Assembly (NCBI RefSeq): GCF_011302915.1
Contig: NZ_CP049872.1
Span: forward strand, 1,550,001-1,614,000
DNA: 64,000 nt
Origin: Thermomonas sp. HDW16
Lineage (GTDB): Bacteria; Pseudomonadota; Gammaproteobacteria; Xanthomonadales; Xanthomonadaceae
Direction: 5' to 3'
In this document: piece after piece, positions 16,846 to 26,260 of the stretch
Layout: the number at the start of each line of letters is the position of its first letter
How positions within the stretch are numbered: position 1 is the stretch's first letter
Notes under the pieces: model-generated
The model's database searches: none
What the model was told of the DNA's origin: nothing
Seen by the model: only the letters and a program-made list of their open reading frames with translations
Made by a program: the position numbers and the translations under genes

Positions 16846-18114
16846 TCAGGCTTCCAGCAGGCCGGGCAGGTAGGAGCCGCCGCGATAGCCGGGTTTGGCC
16901 AGCAGCAGGTGGGCCACGCCGATCGAGCGCTCGCGGAAGCCGCCTTCGCAATAGGCCAGGTAGAACTCCCACATGCGCAGGAAGCGCTCGTCATAGCCTT
17001 GCGCCTGTGCTTCGTCGCGGCGCGCGAGGAAACGTTCGCGCCATTCGTGCAGGGTGCGGGCATACGAGGGGCCGAAATCCTCCAGATGCACCAACGCTAG
17101 GTCGCTGCCACGGGTCTTGGCCGCCAGCATTGCCGTGATCGACGGGATGAACGAGCCGGGGAACACGTGGCGCTTGATGAAGTCCACCGTGCGCACGGCC
17201 TGTTCGTAGCGATGGTCCTCGATGGTGATGGCCTGCACCAGGGCCAGGCCTTCCGGTTTCAGCAGGCGGCCCAGCGTGGCGAAATAGGTATCGAGGTATT
17301 GCGGACCGATCGCCTCGATCATCTCGATCGAGACCAGTTTGTCGAACTGTCCCTGCAGGTCGCGGTAGTCGGAGAGCAGTACGGTCACCCGATCCTGCAG
17401 GCCGGCTTCGGCTACGCGTTCGCAGGCCAGCGCATGTTGTTCCTTCGAGATCGTGGTGGTGGTGACGCGGCAACCATGATGGCGAGCCGCGTGTACGGCG
17501 AACCCGCCCCAACCGGTGCCGATCTCCACCACGTGGTCGTCCACGCCCAGCTTCAGTTTTTCGCAGATGCGCTCCAGCTTTCGGGTCGACGCCGCATCCA
17601 GCGAATCCTCTTCGCCGGCGTACAACGCCGAGGAATACATGAGGTCGTCGGACAGGAACAGGCGGAAGAACGCATTGCCAAGGTCGTAGTGCGCGGCGAT
17701 GTTGCGACGCGCGCCGTCGCGGGTATTCCGGCGCAGTGCGTTCCAGCCGCGCATGGCCAGGCCGCCGAGGCGCGCCGGGCCGCGCTCCATCGAATCGAGC
17801 AGGTCGCGGTTGCGCACCAGCAACTGCACCAGCTCAACCAGGTCACCGCAGTCCCAGTCGCCGGCCATGAAGGATTCCGCCGCGCCCACGCTGCCGTTCG
17901 CGGCCAGGCTGCGATAGAAGCCCGGCGTGCGTACCTCGATCCACAACGGTGGTTGCGCGCCGGTGCCTTGTCCCAACCGCTCGCGGCCAAGCGGATCGTT
18001 GAGGATGACCTCGCGGCCGTGCAATGCATCCAGTTGGCGCAACAGGCGGGCGCGCAGGAAGCGGTCGAGCGAGCCGAAACTGGCGGCAGATGTCTTGTCG
18101 ACGAGGGCGTTCAT
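16846..18114 (-). CDS. Cfa-family fatty-acyl methyltransferase with altered active site
   Basis: 422 residues. Full Cfa architecture: an N-terminal lipid-binding region (about 1-135), then HYDLGNAFF (142-150) and the SAM motif E-I-G-T-G-W-G-G (198-204), ending in LAYCEGGFRER (386-396). By eye, the E. coli Cfa cysteine in YSCAYW is Ser162 here (MYSSALY), and the LLHTI histidine is Gln294 (LVQAITI); the acidic residue of the EM-E block (Glu267) and the C-terminal Cys389 are kept. Cys and His hold the bicarbonate needed for cyclopropane closure, so this enzyme may methylate without forming a ring, like the UfaM-type enzymes of furan-fatty-acid synthesis. It overlaps DUF1365 by 4 bp. Confidence 0.92.
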   Translation of the reverse strand: MNALVDKTSAASFGSLDRFLRARLLRQLDALHGREVILNDPLGRERLGQGTGAQPPLWIEVRTPGFYRSLAANGSVGAAESFMAGDWDCGDLVELVQLLVRNRDLLDSMERGPARLGGLAMRGWNALRRNTRDGARRNIAAHYDLGNAFFRLFLSDDLMYSSALYAGEEDSLDAASTRKLERICEKLKLGVDDHVVEIGTGWGGFAVHAARHHGCRVTTTTISKEQHALACERVAEAGLQDRVTVLLSDYRDLQGQFDKLVSIEMIEAIGPQYLDTYFATLGRLLKPEGLALVQAITIEDHRYEQAVRTVDFIKRHVFPGSFIPSITAMLAAKTRGSDLALVHLEDFGPSYARTLHEWRERFLARRDEAQAQGYDERFLRMWEFYLAYCEGGFRERSIGVAHLLLAKPGYRGGSYLPGLLEA

Positions 18115-18881
18115 CGCGTGAGTCCAGGTGGTGAGGGGTGGTCGTGCACCGGCGTGCGCTTGAGCCACAGGCGCAGGGCCTGCCAGTGGATGCCGCCGAC
18201 GACCTGCGCGGTCATCAACGGATAGCGCCACAGCACGCGCGCCAGGCTGGCGGCATTCAGTGGCTGGCGTTCGAGTTGCAAGGTGGCGTCGAATTCGCGC
18301 GTGCTGCCATCGCTGACATCCATGTGCACGCGCAAATCGTTGCCCGGTTCGGTGAAGGACCAGCCATAGCGGCGCTGCATGGGCAGGAACGGCGAGACGT
18401 GGAAGGCCTTGTCGAAAGCCCAATGCAGGGCGCGACCGCGCCGCTCCGCATCTGCCAGCGGCAACACGTAGGCATGCCGTTCTTTCCACGGGGTGTTGGT
18501 GATTTCGGCCACGATGCTGTGCAAGGCACCGCTTGTGTCGTGGCAGTAGTAGAAGCTGACCGGATTGAAGCTGTAGCCGGCATAGCGCAGGTGACTGAGC
18601 AGGCGTATCGGACCGCCGGGTCGTTCGCCGGTCGCGTTCTGCACGCGGTCGCGCACGGCGTCCGCGAGCGGCTGCGATGGGTCGCCGAGGAAATCGCGAC
18701 GCTGGAACGCGGCCAGGTTGCGGCGTTCCACCGACCACAGCCAGCGGTCGCGGAAGACGCTGTCGAGTTCATCCAGGTCCAGGTACAACTGCGCCATGCG
18801 ATACGCGAACGCATGCGCGCGCGGCGCATATCGGCGATGACGCACGCTGCCTTCGTAGATCGCGCTGGCCAGTTCGCTCAT
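18111..18881 (-). CDS. DUF1365-family protein
   Basis: 256 residues, soluble. Family hallmarks are IYEGSVRHRRYAPRAHAFAYR at the N-terminus, RLLSHLRYAGYSFNPVSFYYC, then EITNTPWKERHAYVLP and FHVSPFLPM. DUF1365 (COG3496) genes almost always accompany a COG2907 flavin oxidase and a Cfa-like methyltransferase, exactly the neighbours here, and have been linked to singlet-oxygen/photo-oxidative stress regulons in alphaproteobacteria. The biochemical activity is not established. It overlaps both neighbouring genes by 4 bp. Confidence 0.93.
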   Translation of the reverse strand: MSELASAIYEGSVRHRRYAPRAHAFAYRMAQLYLDLDELDSVFRDRWLWSVERRNLAAFQRRDFLGDPSQPLADAVRDRVQNATGERPGGPIRLLSHLRYAGYSFNPVSFYYCHDTSGALHSIVAEITNTPWKERHAYVLPLADAERRGRALHWAFDKAFHVSPFLPMQRRYGWSFTEPGNDLRVHMDVSDGSTREFDATLQLERQPLNAASLARVLWRYPLMTAQVVGGIHWQALRLWLKRTPVHDHPSPPGLTR

Positions 18882-20179
18882 GCCGGCACCGAGGTTGCGT
18901 GGTGGCGAGTGGGTAATGCCTCGGCTGCGTTGGTTGCAGGCCAGGCCACGCCGAGTCCGCGCGCGACATCCACCCCGGAGCGGATGCCGTCTTCATGGAA
19001 GCCCCAGCCCCAGTAGGCGCCGGCGAACCAGGTGCGGCGCACGCCCTGGATCTCGTGCCTGCGTGCCTGCGCCGCGACCGCGGCATGCGTATACACCGGA
19101 TGGTGATAGGCGCGGCGGGCAAGGATGCGTGCAGGGTCGATGTCCTGCGTGCGGTTCAGGCTGACCACCAGCGGCGTGTCGCCGGGCAGGTCCTGCAACA
19201 GGTTCATGCAGTAACTCACCGTGCAGGCGCGCGCCGGGTCCGCGGGCAGGTAGGCGTTCCACGCCGCCCATGCCTTGCGATGGCGTGGCAACAGGCGTGC
19301 ATCGGTGTGCAGCACGGTGTCGTTGGATTGATAGGCGATCGCACCGAGGATTTCGTGCTCGACGTCGCCGGCGTCCTCGAGCAAGGCCAGTGCCTGATCG
19401 CTGTGGCAAGCCATCACGACCTGGTCGAAGCGCTCCGTGCCGGTATCGCAACGCACGCTTGCACCGTGTTCGTCGCGCATCACGCCGCGCACCGGTGACG
19501 ACAGCCGTACCTGCACGTTCCAATTCGCGGACATTGCCTCCACATAGCGGCGGGAACCGCCGCGGACCACCCGCCACTCGGGCCGTCCGGTCAATTGCAG
19601 CATGTGGTGGTTGGCCATGAAGCGGACCAGGTATTTCGCAGGAAAGCGCAGGATCTGGTCGGCCGGCGACGACCATAGTGCGCTGGCCATCGGCAGCAGG
19701 TGCTGGTCGCGGAAGGCATCGCCATAACGGTTGTCTTGCAGGTAGTCGCCCAGCGAGGGGCCGGTGTCCAGCACCTCCAGCAAGGCCGGTGCTTCGCGGT
19801 AGAAGCGGACCAGGTCCGCCAGCATGCCGAGGAAGCGGGGTGAGGCCAGGTTGCGGCGCTGACAGAACAATCCGTCCAGGGAGGTCGCGTTGTATTCCAG
19901 CCCGGTGCGCTCATCCTGCACCGAGAACCCCATCGTGGTGGGTTGCGAGGCCACGCCGAGCTGATCGAACAAGCGCGTCAGCAAAGGGTAATGCTGCGGG
20001 TTGTGGACGATGAAACCGGTATCGACGTGCAACGTGCGGCCATCGACATCGACTTCGTGGGTGTCGGTATGGCCACCGAGGTAATCGCCGGCCTCGTAGA
20101 GCACGACCTCGTGTTGGCGCGACAGCAGCCACGCGGCCGAAAGCCCGCTGATGCCCGATCCGATGATGGCGATGCGCAT
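18878..20179 (-). CDS. COG2907-type FAD-dependent amine-oxidase-like protein
   Basis: 433 residues. The N-terminal dinucleotide fold I-G-S-G-I-S-G-L-S-A-A-W is followed by Y-E-A-G-D-Y-L-G-G-H-T, the FAD pattern of amine-oxidase/phytoene-desaturase-like flavoproteins; VDTGFIVHN follows. The C-terminal FAD contact is WFAGAYWGWGFHEDG. Related proteins desaturate or isomerise lipid substrates; in Rhodobacter a homologue belongs to the RpoE-ChrR singlet-oxygen regulon. Here it probably acts on the product of the Cfa-like enzyme. It begins one base after the desaturase stop and overlaps DUF1365 by 4 bp. Confidence 0.92.
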   Translation of the reverse strand: MRIAIIGSGISGLSAAWLLSRQHEVVLYEAGDYLGGHTDTHEVDVDGRTLHVDTGFIVHNPQHYPLLTRLFDQLGVASQPTTMGFSVQDERTGLEYNATSLDGLFCQRRNLASPRFLGMLADLVRFYREAPALLEVLDTGPSLGDYLQDNRYGDAFRDQHLLPMASALWSSPADQILRFPAKYLVRFMANHHMLQLTGRPEWRVVRGGSRRYVEAMSANWNVQVRLSSPVRGVMRDEHGASVRCDTGTERFDQVVMACHSDQALALLEDAGDVEHEILGAIAYQSNDTVLHTDARLLPRHRKAWAAWNAYLPADPARACTVSYCMNLLQDLPGDTPLVVSLNRTQDIDPARILARRAYHHPVYTHAAVAAQARRHEIQGVRRTWFAGAYWGWGFHEDGIRSGVDVARGLGVAWPATNAAEALPTRHHATSVPA

Positions 20180-20180
20180 G

Positions 20181-21131
20181 TCAGCGACGCGCCTTCGCGA
20201 TCACCCAGGCCGGTACCGGCTTGAGTCCGTGCACCAGCCCGAGCGCCTGCATTAGCCGCAGCCCGTACCAGGTCAGGTCGATTTCCCACCAGCGGAAGCC
20301 CTGGCGCGCGCTGCCCGGGAAGAAATGATGATTGTTGTGCCAACCTTCGCCGAAGGTCAGCAGGGCCAGCAACAAGTTGTTGCGGCTATCGTCGCGGGTC
20401 TCGAAACGACGACGGCCCCAGCGGTGGGCCAGCGAATTGATCGTCACCGTGGCATGGAACAGCACCACCGTGGACACGAAGAAACCCCACACCAACAGTT
20501 GCGGCCCGGATGTACCGAGTCCCGGAGCCCAACGCTCCAATCCCGCGCCGGCTGCATACAGCAACGCCGCCAGCACGACCGGGATGGCGGTGTCATAGCG
20601 ATCCAGCCAGCGCAGTTCCGGGTAACGCATCAGGTCGCCGATCCGCGACGTGTCGGTGCGGAAACCGCCTCGGGTCAGGAACCAACCGGCATGGCTGCGC
20701 CAGAAGCCCTTGCGCGGGGTATGCGGATCCTGCTGCGTATCGGCGTGGACATGGTGGTGGCGATGATGCGCCGCCCACCACAACGGCCCGCGCTGTACCG
20801 ACGCTGCCCCCAGCAGGGCAAACGCGAACTGCACGGGTCGCGAGGTGCGGAACGTGCGGTGCGAGAAATAGCGGTGGTAGAAACCGGTGATCGCGAACAT
20901 CCGCAGCGCATACAACGCGGCGGCTACCCACAGTGCCGTCGCGGACACGCCGACCCACAACACGCCCAGGCACGCCAGGTGCATGCCGATGAAGGGCAGG
21001 GCACGCAGCCAATCGATGCGGTCGTCGAGCGCCGGGTCTTCCGCGCCGGCATCGATCGATGTGTCGATCCAGTGCAACAGGCGGTTCAGGCGCGTCGGTG
21101 GTGCGGCGGCGGGTGGCGGTGGTGCCGGCAT
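20181..21131 (-). CDS. Membrane acyl-CoA/acyl-lipid fatty-acid desaturase
   Basis: 316 residues. The three histidine boxes of the stearoyl-CoA desaturase family are present: H86-RYFS-H91, the cluster H122-HRHHH-127, and H265-NNHH-269, which together bind the di-iron centre. Four hydrophobic helices separate them. The Pro-rich N-terminus starts at 21131 (AAGGATG upstream); a longer frame to 21218 crosses a palindrome and is less likely. It should insert a cis double bond (typically delta-9) into acyl chains, giving the unsaturated substrate that the downstream methyltransferases need. It lies 97 bp after the anti-sigma gene. Confidence 0.92.
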   Translation of the reverse strand: MPAPPPPAAAPPTRLNRLLHWIDTSIDAGAEDPALDDRIDWLRALPFIGMHLACLGVLWVGVSATALWVAAALYALRMFAITGFYHRYFSHRTFRTSRPVQFAFALLGAASVQRGPLWWAAHHRHHHVHADTQQDPHTPRKGFWRSHAGWFLTRGGFRTDTSRIGDLMRYPELRWLDRYDTAIPVVLAALLYAAGAGLERWAPGLGTSGPQLLVWGFFVSTVVLFHATVTINSLAHRWGRRRFETRDDSRNNLLLALLTFGEGWHNNHHFFPGSARQGFRWWEIDLTWYGLRLMQALGLVHGLKPVPAWVIAKARR

Positions 21132-21196
21132 GGAGCATCCTTGTCGTGTCCCTGTACTGGATGTACGGGACTGACGCAGCGATGGATGCACCAAGC

Positions 21197-21216
21197 GGAC
21201 GCGATATTTCGCGTCC
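21197..21216 (-). promoter_or_regulatory. Hairpin/palindrome between anti-sigma factor and desaturase
   Basis: An 8-bp perfect inverted repeat with a 4-base centre lies 13 bp after the anti-sigma stop. A second, bulged GTCCC/GGGAC repeat follows at about 21147-21171. There is no T tract, so the elements may be an operator, an mRNA processing site or a partial terminator that lets regulator and enzyme genes be expressed at different levels. Confidence 0.4.
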
Positions 21217-21228
21217 ACGGGCGATAGG

Positions 21229-21999
21229 TCAGATGATGGCGATCACGCCCTTGGCGACGATCGGGCCAGTAGGTGCCGCGTGCGGGATTCCGGCCTGCGG
21301 TTCGAGGGTGACCGCGAGCGTTGCGCCAGCGGCAAACTCGGCCTGGATGGCGGCGGGAATCTCGATGGTGTGCGCCTTGTCGTTGGACACGAAGCCCAGC
21401 GACTGCGGTGCCTTGCCGGCGACGATGATCCAGAGCTCGTTCGCCTTGCCAGCGGCATCGGCGGGGCGTGGCACCGGCACCATCAGCACCTTGCTGCGAT
21501 CGCTGGCGACACGGGCGATCCAGCCAGCCTTGCCGTCGTCCTGCGCAAGGACGGTGACGGGCATTGCGGCCGCTTCGTCTTGCGAGGGCGGTGCCTGCAC
21601 GACGACCTGCGTTGGCGGCAACGGTGCCGGCATCGGCGGGCGACGCAGGCCGATCGCGATCGCGGCGACGCTGGCGGCGATGGCCAATGCGGTCGCGCCG
21701 CGCCAGAACCCCGTGTTGTCCCACAGCCCGCGACGTTCGGCCACTTCAACGCTGGGCCAACCCAGCTCACGGCGGATCCGCAGCCATACGTGGCTGCCCG
21801 GCTCCACGTTCTCGCCACGCAGCAGCCACGGTGAAAAACGGGTCTCCCATTGCGATACCCGCGTCGCGAAAGCAGGATCCCCGTTGATCCGTCGTTGCAC
21901 GCCGAGACGCGCATCCGCATCCAGCACGCCCAGGACGTATTCGCCGGCGAGCAGATCGTCGTCGTCGATCGGTGGCAGCACGGGCGAAAGTTCGCTCAT
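21229..21999 (-). CDS. RskA-like anti-sigma factor
   Basis: 256 residues. The cytoplasmic N-terminal part (DDDDLLAGEYVLGVLDADAR and a helical WETRF segment) is typical of anti-sigma-K-type sigma-binding domains without zinc-binding cysteines. One transmembrane helix lies at about 99-118. The periplasmic C-terminal domain matches the RskA C-terminal family (LWIIVAGKAPQSLGFV, then VTLEPQAG). It should hold the ECF sigma factor at the membrane until an envelope signal triggers proteolysis. Unlike the zinc-binding ChrR partner in Rhodobacter, it has no cupin domain. The start overlaps the sigma stop by 4 bp. Confidence 0.92.
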   Translation of the reverse strand: MSELSPVLPPIDDDDLLAGEYVLGVLDADARLGVQRRINGDPAFATRVSQWETRFSPWLLRGENVEPGSHVWLRIRRELGWPSVEVAERRGLWDNTGFWRGATALAIAASVAAIAIGLRRPPMPAPLPPTQVVVQAPPSQDEAAAMPVTVLAQDDGKAGWIARVASDRSKVLMVPVPRPADAAGKANELWIIVAGKAPQSLGFVSNDKAHTIEIPAAIQAEFAAGATLAVTLEPQAGIPHAAPTGPIVAKGVIAII

Positions 22000-22574
22000 C
22001 CTTCGAGGCAGGCCTTGAGTTGCTGCAAGCCACGGCGGATCCAACTTTTCACCGAGCCGAGTGGTGCATCGATGCGCGCAGCGAGCACGTCATAGGTGAC
22101 GTTCTCGAAGAATGCGGTGCGAATCAGGCCGCGACGCTTTGGTTCCAGTTGGCCGATGCAATCGTCGAGCTGCGCGCGTTCGCGCACCGCATCGATGCCG
22201 GCGGCCGGCGTGGGCGCATCTTCGTCGGCCAGCTCGATATCCTCGATCGGCACATGATGGGCCGGCGTGGGCCGCGCACGTACGCGGTCGATGGCGCGGT
22301 TGCGGGCGATGCTGCCGAGCCAGGTCATCGCGCGCGCGCGTTGCTGGTCGAATTGATTCGCCTTCGCCCAGACCGTGACGTAGACCTCCTGCAGCACGTC
22401 CTCGGCTTCCTCGCGGTCGCGCAGCACGCGCATGCAAATACCGAGCAGGGTCGCGGAGGTGTCCACGTACAGGGTTTCGAACGCGTCGCGCTTGCCATGC
22501 GCGACCTGCAACAGCAGTGCCGCGACGGCATCGTGGCTGTTGTCCGCATCCAGTGCCGTGGCGTTTGCGTTCAT
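21996..22574 (-). CDS. ECF RNA polymerase sigma factor heading the lipid operon
   Basis: 192 residues. Sigma region 2 is at about 35-100 (DREEAEDVLQEVYVTVW, then TWLGSIARNRAIDRVR) and region 4 at about 138-192 (LEPKRRGLIRTAFFENVTYDVLAARI, then SVKSWIRRGLQQLK). Regions 1 and 3 are missing, as in extracytoplasmic-function sigma factors of the SigK/EcfK type that pair with RskA. The start at 22574 is the first Met before the conserved core; the frame further upstream shows no homology. It is coupled to its anti-sigma gene and almost certainly drives this operon and itself. Confidence 0.93.
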   Translation of the reverse strand: MNANATALDADNSHDAVAALLLQVAHGKRDAFETLYVDTSATLLGICMRVLRDREEAEDVLQEVYVTVWAKANQFDQQRARAMTWLGSIARNRAIDRVRARPTPAHHVPIEDIELADEDAPTPAAGIDAVRERAQLDDCIGQLEPKRRGLIRTAFFENVTYDVLAARIDAPLGSVKSWIRRGLQQLKACLEG

Positions 22575-22592
22575 GCAGGTGTTGCGCTTGCG

Positions 22593-22618
22593 AACCGTGA
22601 TCCGCTGCGCCTGTTTCC
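22593..22618 (-). promoter_or_regulatory. Candidate ECF-type promoter upstream of the sigma gene
   Basis: On the minus strand GGAAAC (22613-22618) and CGGTT (22593-22597) are 15 bp apart, the layout of an autoregulated ECF promoter (GGAAC-type -35, CGTT-like -10). The leader would be only about a dozen bases. This is pattern matching on one site and not backed by a second copy in the window. Confidence 0.3.
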
Positions 22619-22699
22619 AACGGGAATATGGGCTCTTATGCCATGCCCGGCGCTGGCGCGGCAATGACCACGGTGTGAAGGAGATGCTTGCTTCTGCGT

Positions 22700-23464
22700 T
22701 CACATGCCCGCCCCGCAGCTCGATGCAAGCGCTGCATTGCGCGCGGATTGCAGCGCGGAGAGGGGGACGACAACCGGCGCATCCGGGAACTCGATGCGCA
22801 ATTTCGGGTAGCTGCCAGCGGCGTTGCGGATGGTGCCGATGCCTTCGAAGCGCGACAGCCAACGGCCGGTCTTGCGATAGCGCAGGCGGAATTCCGGTGC
22901 CGCGAAGCCGTACCACGCATCCAGGCGCATGCCGAGATCGAGGAAGCCGGCCGGCGCGCCCTCGCGCTGCTGCAAGCGAATGCCGATCGCACCGAGGCGG
23001 CTTGGCACCAGGAAGCGGGCCCGCAAGGCATCGCCACGTTCAAGCGCCGTCCAATGCTGGCGTACGTACGCGTCGAAACCGGCATCGAACACCACGGCGC
23101 CTGTCTTGGCCACGGCGGTTTGCTTCAGTGGCTTGTCCGCACCATCACGCCAGAACACCTCGCGCACGTTGCCGGTGTTGCGCACGCCCTCGCGATAGCC
23201 ATCGCGGCCATCGGAGAAATCAAAGTTCGGTGCTGCGCCGTCGCCCTCCACGTTCTTGCGCGCGAAGGCGCGCCCGTCGGTGCAGCGATACAGGATCAGG
23301 CGCGACCCGTCCTGGATGAAATGCGTTTCCCGGTAGAGTAGTCGCCCGCCGCTGTCGTAGGCATTGCCGGTGTAGCTCTTGATATCGGTACCGCTGCCTG
23401 CGGCATGGCCACAATGCAGCAGCGACAGCAAAAGCAGGCCGGTCGCCAATCGTTGGATTTGCAT
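22700..23464 (-). CDS. Secreted protein of unknown function
   Basis: 254 residues. A clear Sec signal peptide (about 1-21, LLLLSLLHCGHAAG) precedes a mature protein with alternating beta-strand-like segments: TYxGNAYD, LYRETHFI, FDFSDGRDGYREG, then W-L-S-R-F-E-G-I-G near the C-terminus. The start has AGGAG upstream. No enzyme motif is recognised; similar periplasmic proteins occur in Lysobacteraceae and other gammaproteobacteria. It lies upstream of the sigma-factor operon on the same strand, with a 125-bp gap holding the candidate ECF promoter, so it is probably a separate unit. Confidence 0.75.
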   Translation of the reverse strand: MQIQRLATGLLLLSLLHCGHAAGSGTDIKSYTGNAYDSGGRLLYRETHFIQDGSRLILYRCTDGRAFARKNVEGDGAAPNFDFSDGRDGYREGVRNTGNVREVFWRDGADKPLKQTAVAKTGAVVFDAGFDAYVRQHWTALERGDALRARFLVPSRLGAIGIRLQQREGAPAGFLDLGMRLDAWYGFAAPEFRLRYRKTGRWLSRFEGIGTIRNAAGSYPKLRIEFPDAPVVVPLSALQSARNAALASSCGAGM

Positions 23465-23529
23465 CGCTTACTCCTGCGGACTTGCAGGAGATACGTTGAA
23501 AGCGCCGCCACGGATGCAGCAGGCCCCGA

Positions 23530-24156
23530 TCAGCGGCCCGGGTTGAACTCCAGCGGCACGACCACGGTGGATGCCACCGGCTGGCCGTTGCGCGTCGCCG
23601 GCCTGAACGTCCAGCGGCGCACGGCTTCCATCGCCGCGCGGTCGAGGTCACGGTTGCCGCTGCCTGCGGCCAGTTCCAGCCGTTCCACGCTGCCATCCGG
23701 TGCCACCGTTGCCTGCACGCGGACCGTGCCGCCGATGTTGCGGCGCATCGCCGATTGCGGATAGCGCGGTGGGGGCCGGCTGACCGGCACCGCATCGGTA
23801 CTCGTCACTGAAGCCGGCGCAGCAGGCGCGGGTGCTGGCGCTGGCGGCGCCGGTGGTTCGATGATCCTGGGCTGGTCGGCTGTTTCGGGAACCCCCGGCC
23901 GCGTGTCTTCGCGTGGCATGGTCAGGCCGCTGGCGGTGCCGTCCTCGCTGGCTACGTCCGCCGGCACCGGCGCTGGCAGGGTTTCGATCTCGCCCGTGCT
24001 GGTGGTCGGGCCGCCGGCCTTGAAGAAATCGCTGTCATTGCGCTGGTCCAGCCACAGCAACAGGAACAGCAGCAGGCCGACGCCGAAGGCGATGGCCAGT
24101 GGTTTCACCAAATGGGGTGGCAACAAGGGTCGGCGCGGAGGTGTTGGCTCTGACAT
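23530..24156 (-). CDS. TonB-like energy transducer
   Basis: 208 residues. Short cytoplasmic N-terminus, one transmembrane helix (about 17-37), a Pro/Ala-rich spacer (about 60-135), then a TonB C-terminal domain (PPPRYPQSAMRRNIGGTVRVQATVAPDGSVERLEL, ending W-T-F-R-P-A-T-R-N-G-Q-P). The domain contacts TonB-dependent outer-membrane receptors, though many such small TonB-box proteins have other binding roles. No exbBD or receptor gene is in the window. The gene is divergent from serS. Confidence 0.85.
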   Translation of the reverse strand: MSEPTPPRRPLLPPHLVKPLAIAFGVGLLLFLLLWLDQRNDSDFFKAGGPTTSTGEIETLPAPVPADVASEDGTASGLTMPREDTRPGVPETADQPRIIEPPAPPAPAPAPAAPASVTSTDAVPVSRPPPRYPQSAMRRNIGGTVRVQATVAPDGSVERLELAAGSGNRDLDRAAMEAVRRWTFRPATRNGQPVASTVVVPLEFNPGR

Positions 24157-24182
24157 AGGGGCATTCTGGCATGCCCGCGTGA

Positions 24183-25538
<1,356 letters not shown>

Positions 25539-25558
25539 GTTTGTTCGATGCATGAAAA

Positions 25559-25583
25559 ATCGGGCCCGCAATGCGGGCCCGAT
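25559..25583 (-). terminator. Intrinsic terminator between serS and azoR
   Basis: An 11-bp perfect G/C-rich stem with a 3-base loop. On the minus strand it is followed by TTTTT, a good intrinsic terminator for azoR. On the plus strand it follows serS but without a T run, so it may still stop serS transcription less efficiently. Confidence 0.75.
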
Positions 25584-25621
25584 GCGTTCCAGCGCAGGGG
25601 AGGGTGCGGAACGCGAACTGT

Positions 25622-26203
25622 TCAGGCTGCCAGCGGCAGCTCGGCATCGATCAGTGCATGTGCGGCGGAGATCGCCTGCGTGCGATGTTCCGGCGATACC
25701 GACAGGCCTTCGGCGCTGACGAATTCGATGTCGTCGATGCCAAGGAAGCCGAACACCTGGCGCAGGTAGGGCTCGACGAAATTGCGGCCGCTGTCCGCCG
25801 GATGCATGCCGCCGTAGGTCGCGGCCACGATCACCTTCTTGCCACCGGCCAGGCCTTGCGGGCCTTCGGCGGTGTAGCGAAAGGTCTTGCCGGCCACGGC
25901 CACCCGGTCGATCCAGGCCTTGAGCTGGCTGGGAATGCCGAAGTTGTACATCGGCGCACCGAGCACGATCACGTCGGCGGACAGGAATTCGTCCATCACC
26001 GCAGCCGCCGTGGCGGTTTCATCGGCATCGGCCTGCGCCAGCGAAGCGCCGCTCAGGTGCGGCAGCGGGTTCGCGGCCAGGTCGCGGTGGACGATTTCAA
26101 GATCGCGCACGTCGCGCTGCCAGCGGGCGACGATGGCAGCGCCCAGCTCGCGGCTGGCGGAGTGGGTGCCCAGGATGCTGGAATCGAGGTGCAGGAGTTT
26201 CAT
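25622..26203 (-). CDS. azoR: FMN-dependent NADH:quinone oxidoreductase/azoreductase AzoR
   Basis: 193 residues, flavodoxin-like fold. N-terminal LLHLDSSILGTHSASRELG binds FMN phosphate, APMYNFGIPSQLKAWIDRV lies at the FMN edge and dimer interface, and YGGMHPADSG follows. AzoR enzymes reduce quinones and azo compounds by two electrons, protecting against thiol and electrophile stress. The divergent LysR-type gene 116 bp away is its probable regulator. The frame extends 20 codons upstream without homology. Confidence 0.92.
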   Translation of the reverse strand: MKLLHLDSSILGTHSASRELGAAIVARWQRDVRDLEIVHRDLAANPLPHLSGASLAQADADETATAAAVMDEFLSADVIVLGAPMYNFGIPSQLKAWIDRVAVAGKTFRYTAEGPQGLAGGKKVIVAATYGGMHPADSGRNFVEPYLRQVFGFLGIDDIEFVSAEGLSVSPEHRTQAISAAHALIDAELPLAA

Positions 26204-26260
26204 TGGATGCCCCATTTGCAGGCGGCGTGGTGCCGCGTTGGGGCGTACTTTGCGCTGTTG

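Noticed and set aside
18115..18738. Upstream extension of the Cfa-like gene frame to 18738
   Set aside because: It is a shadow of DUF1365; ATG at 18114 overlaps the DUF1365 stop in ATGA and gives a normal family length.
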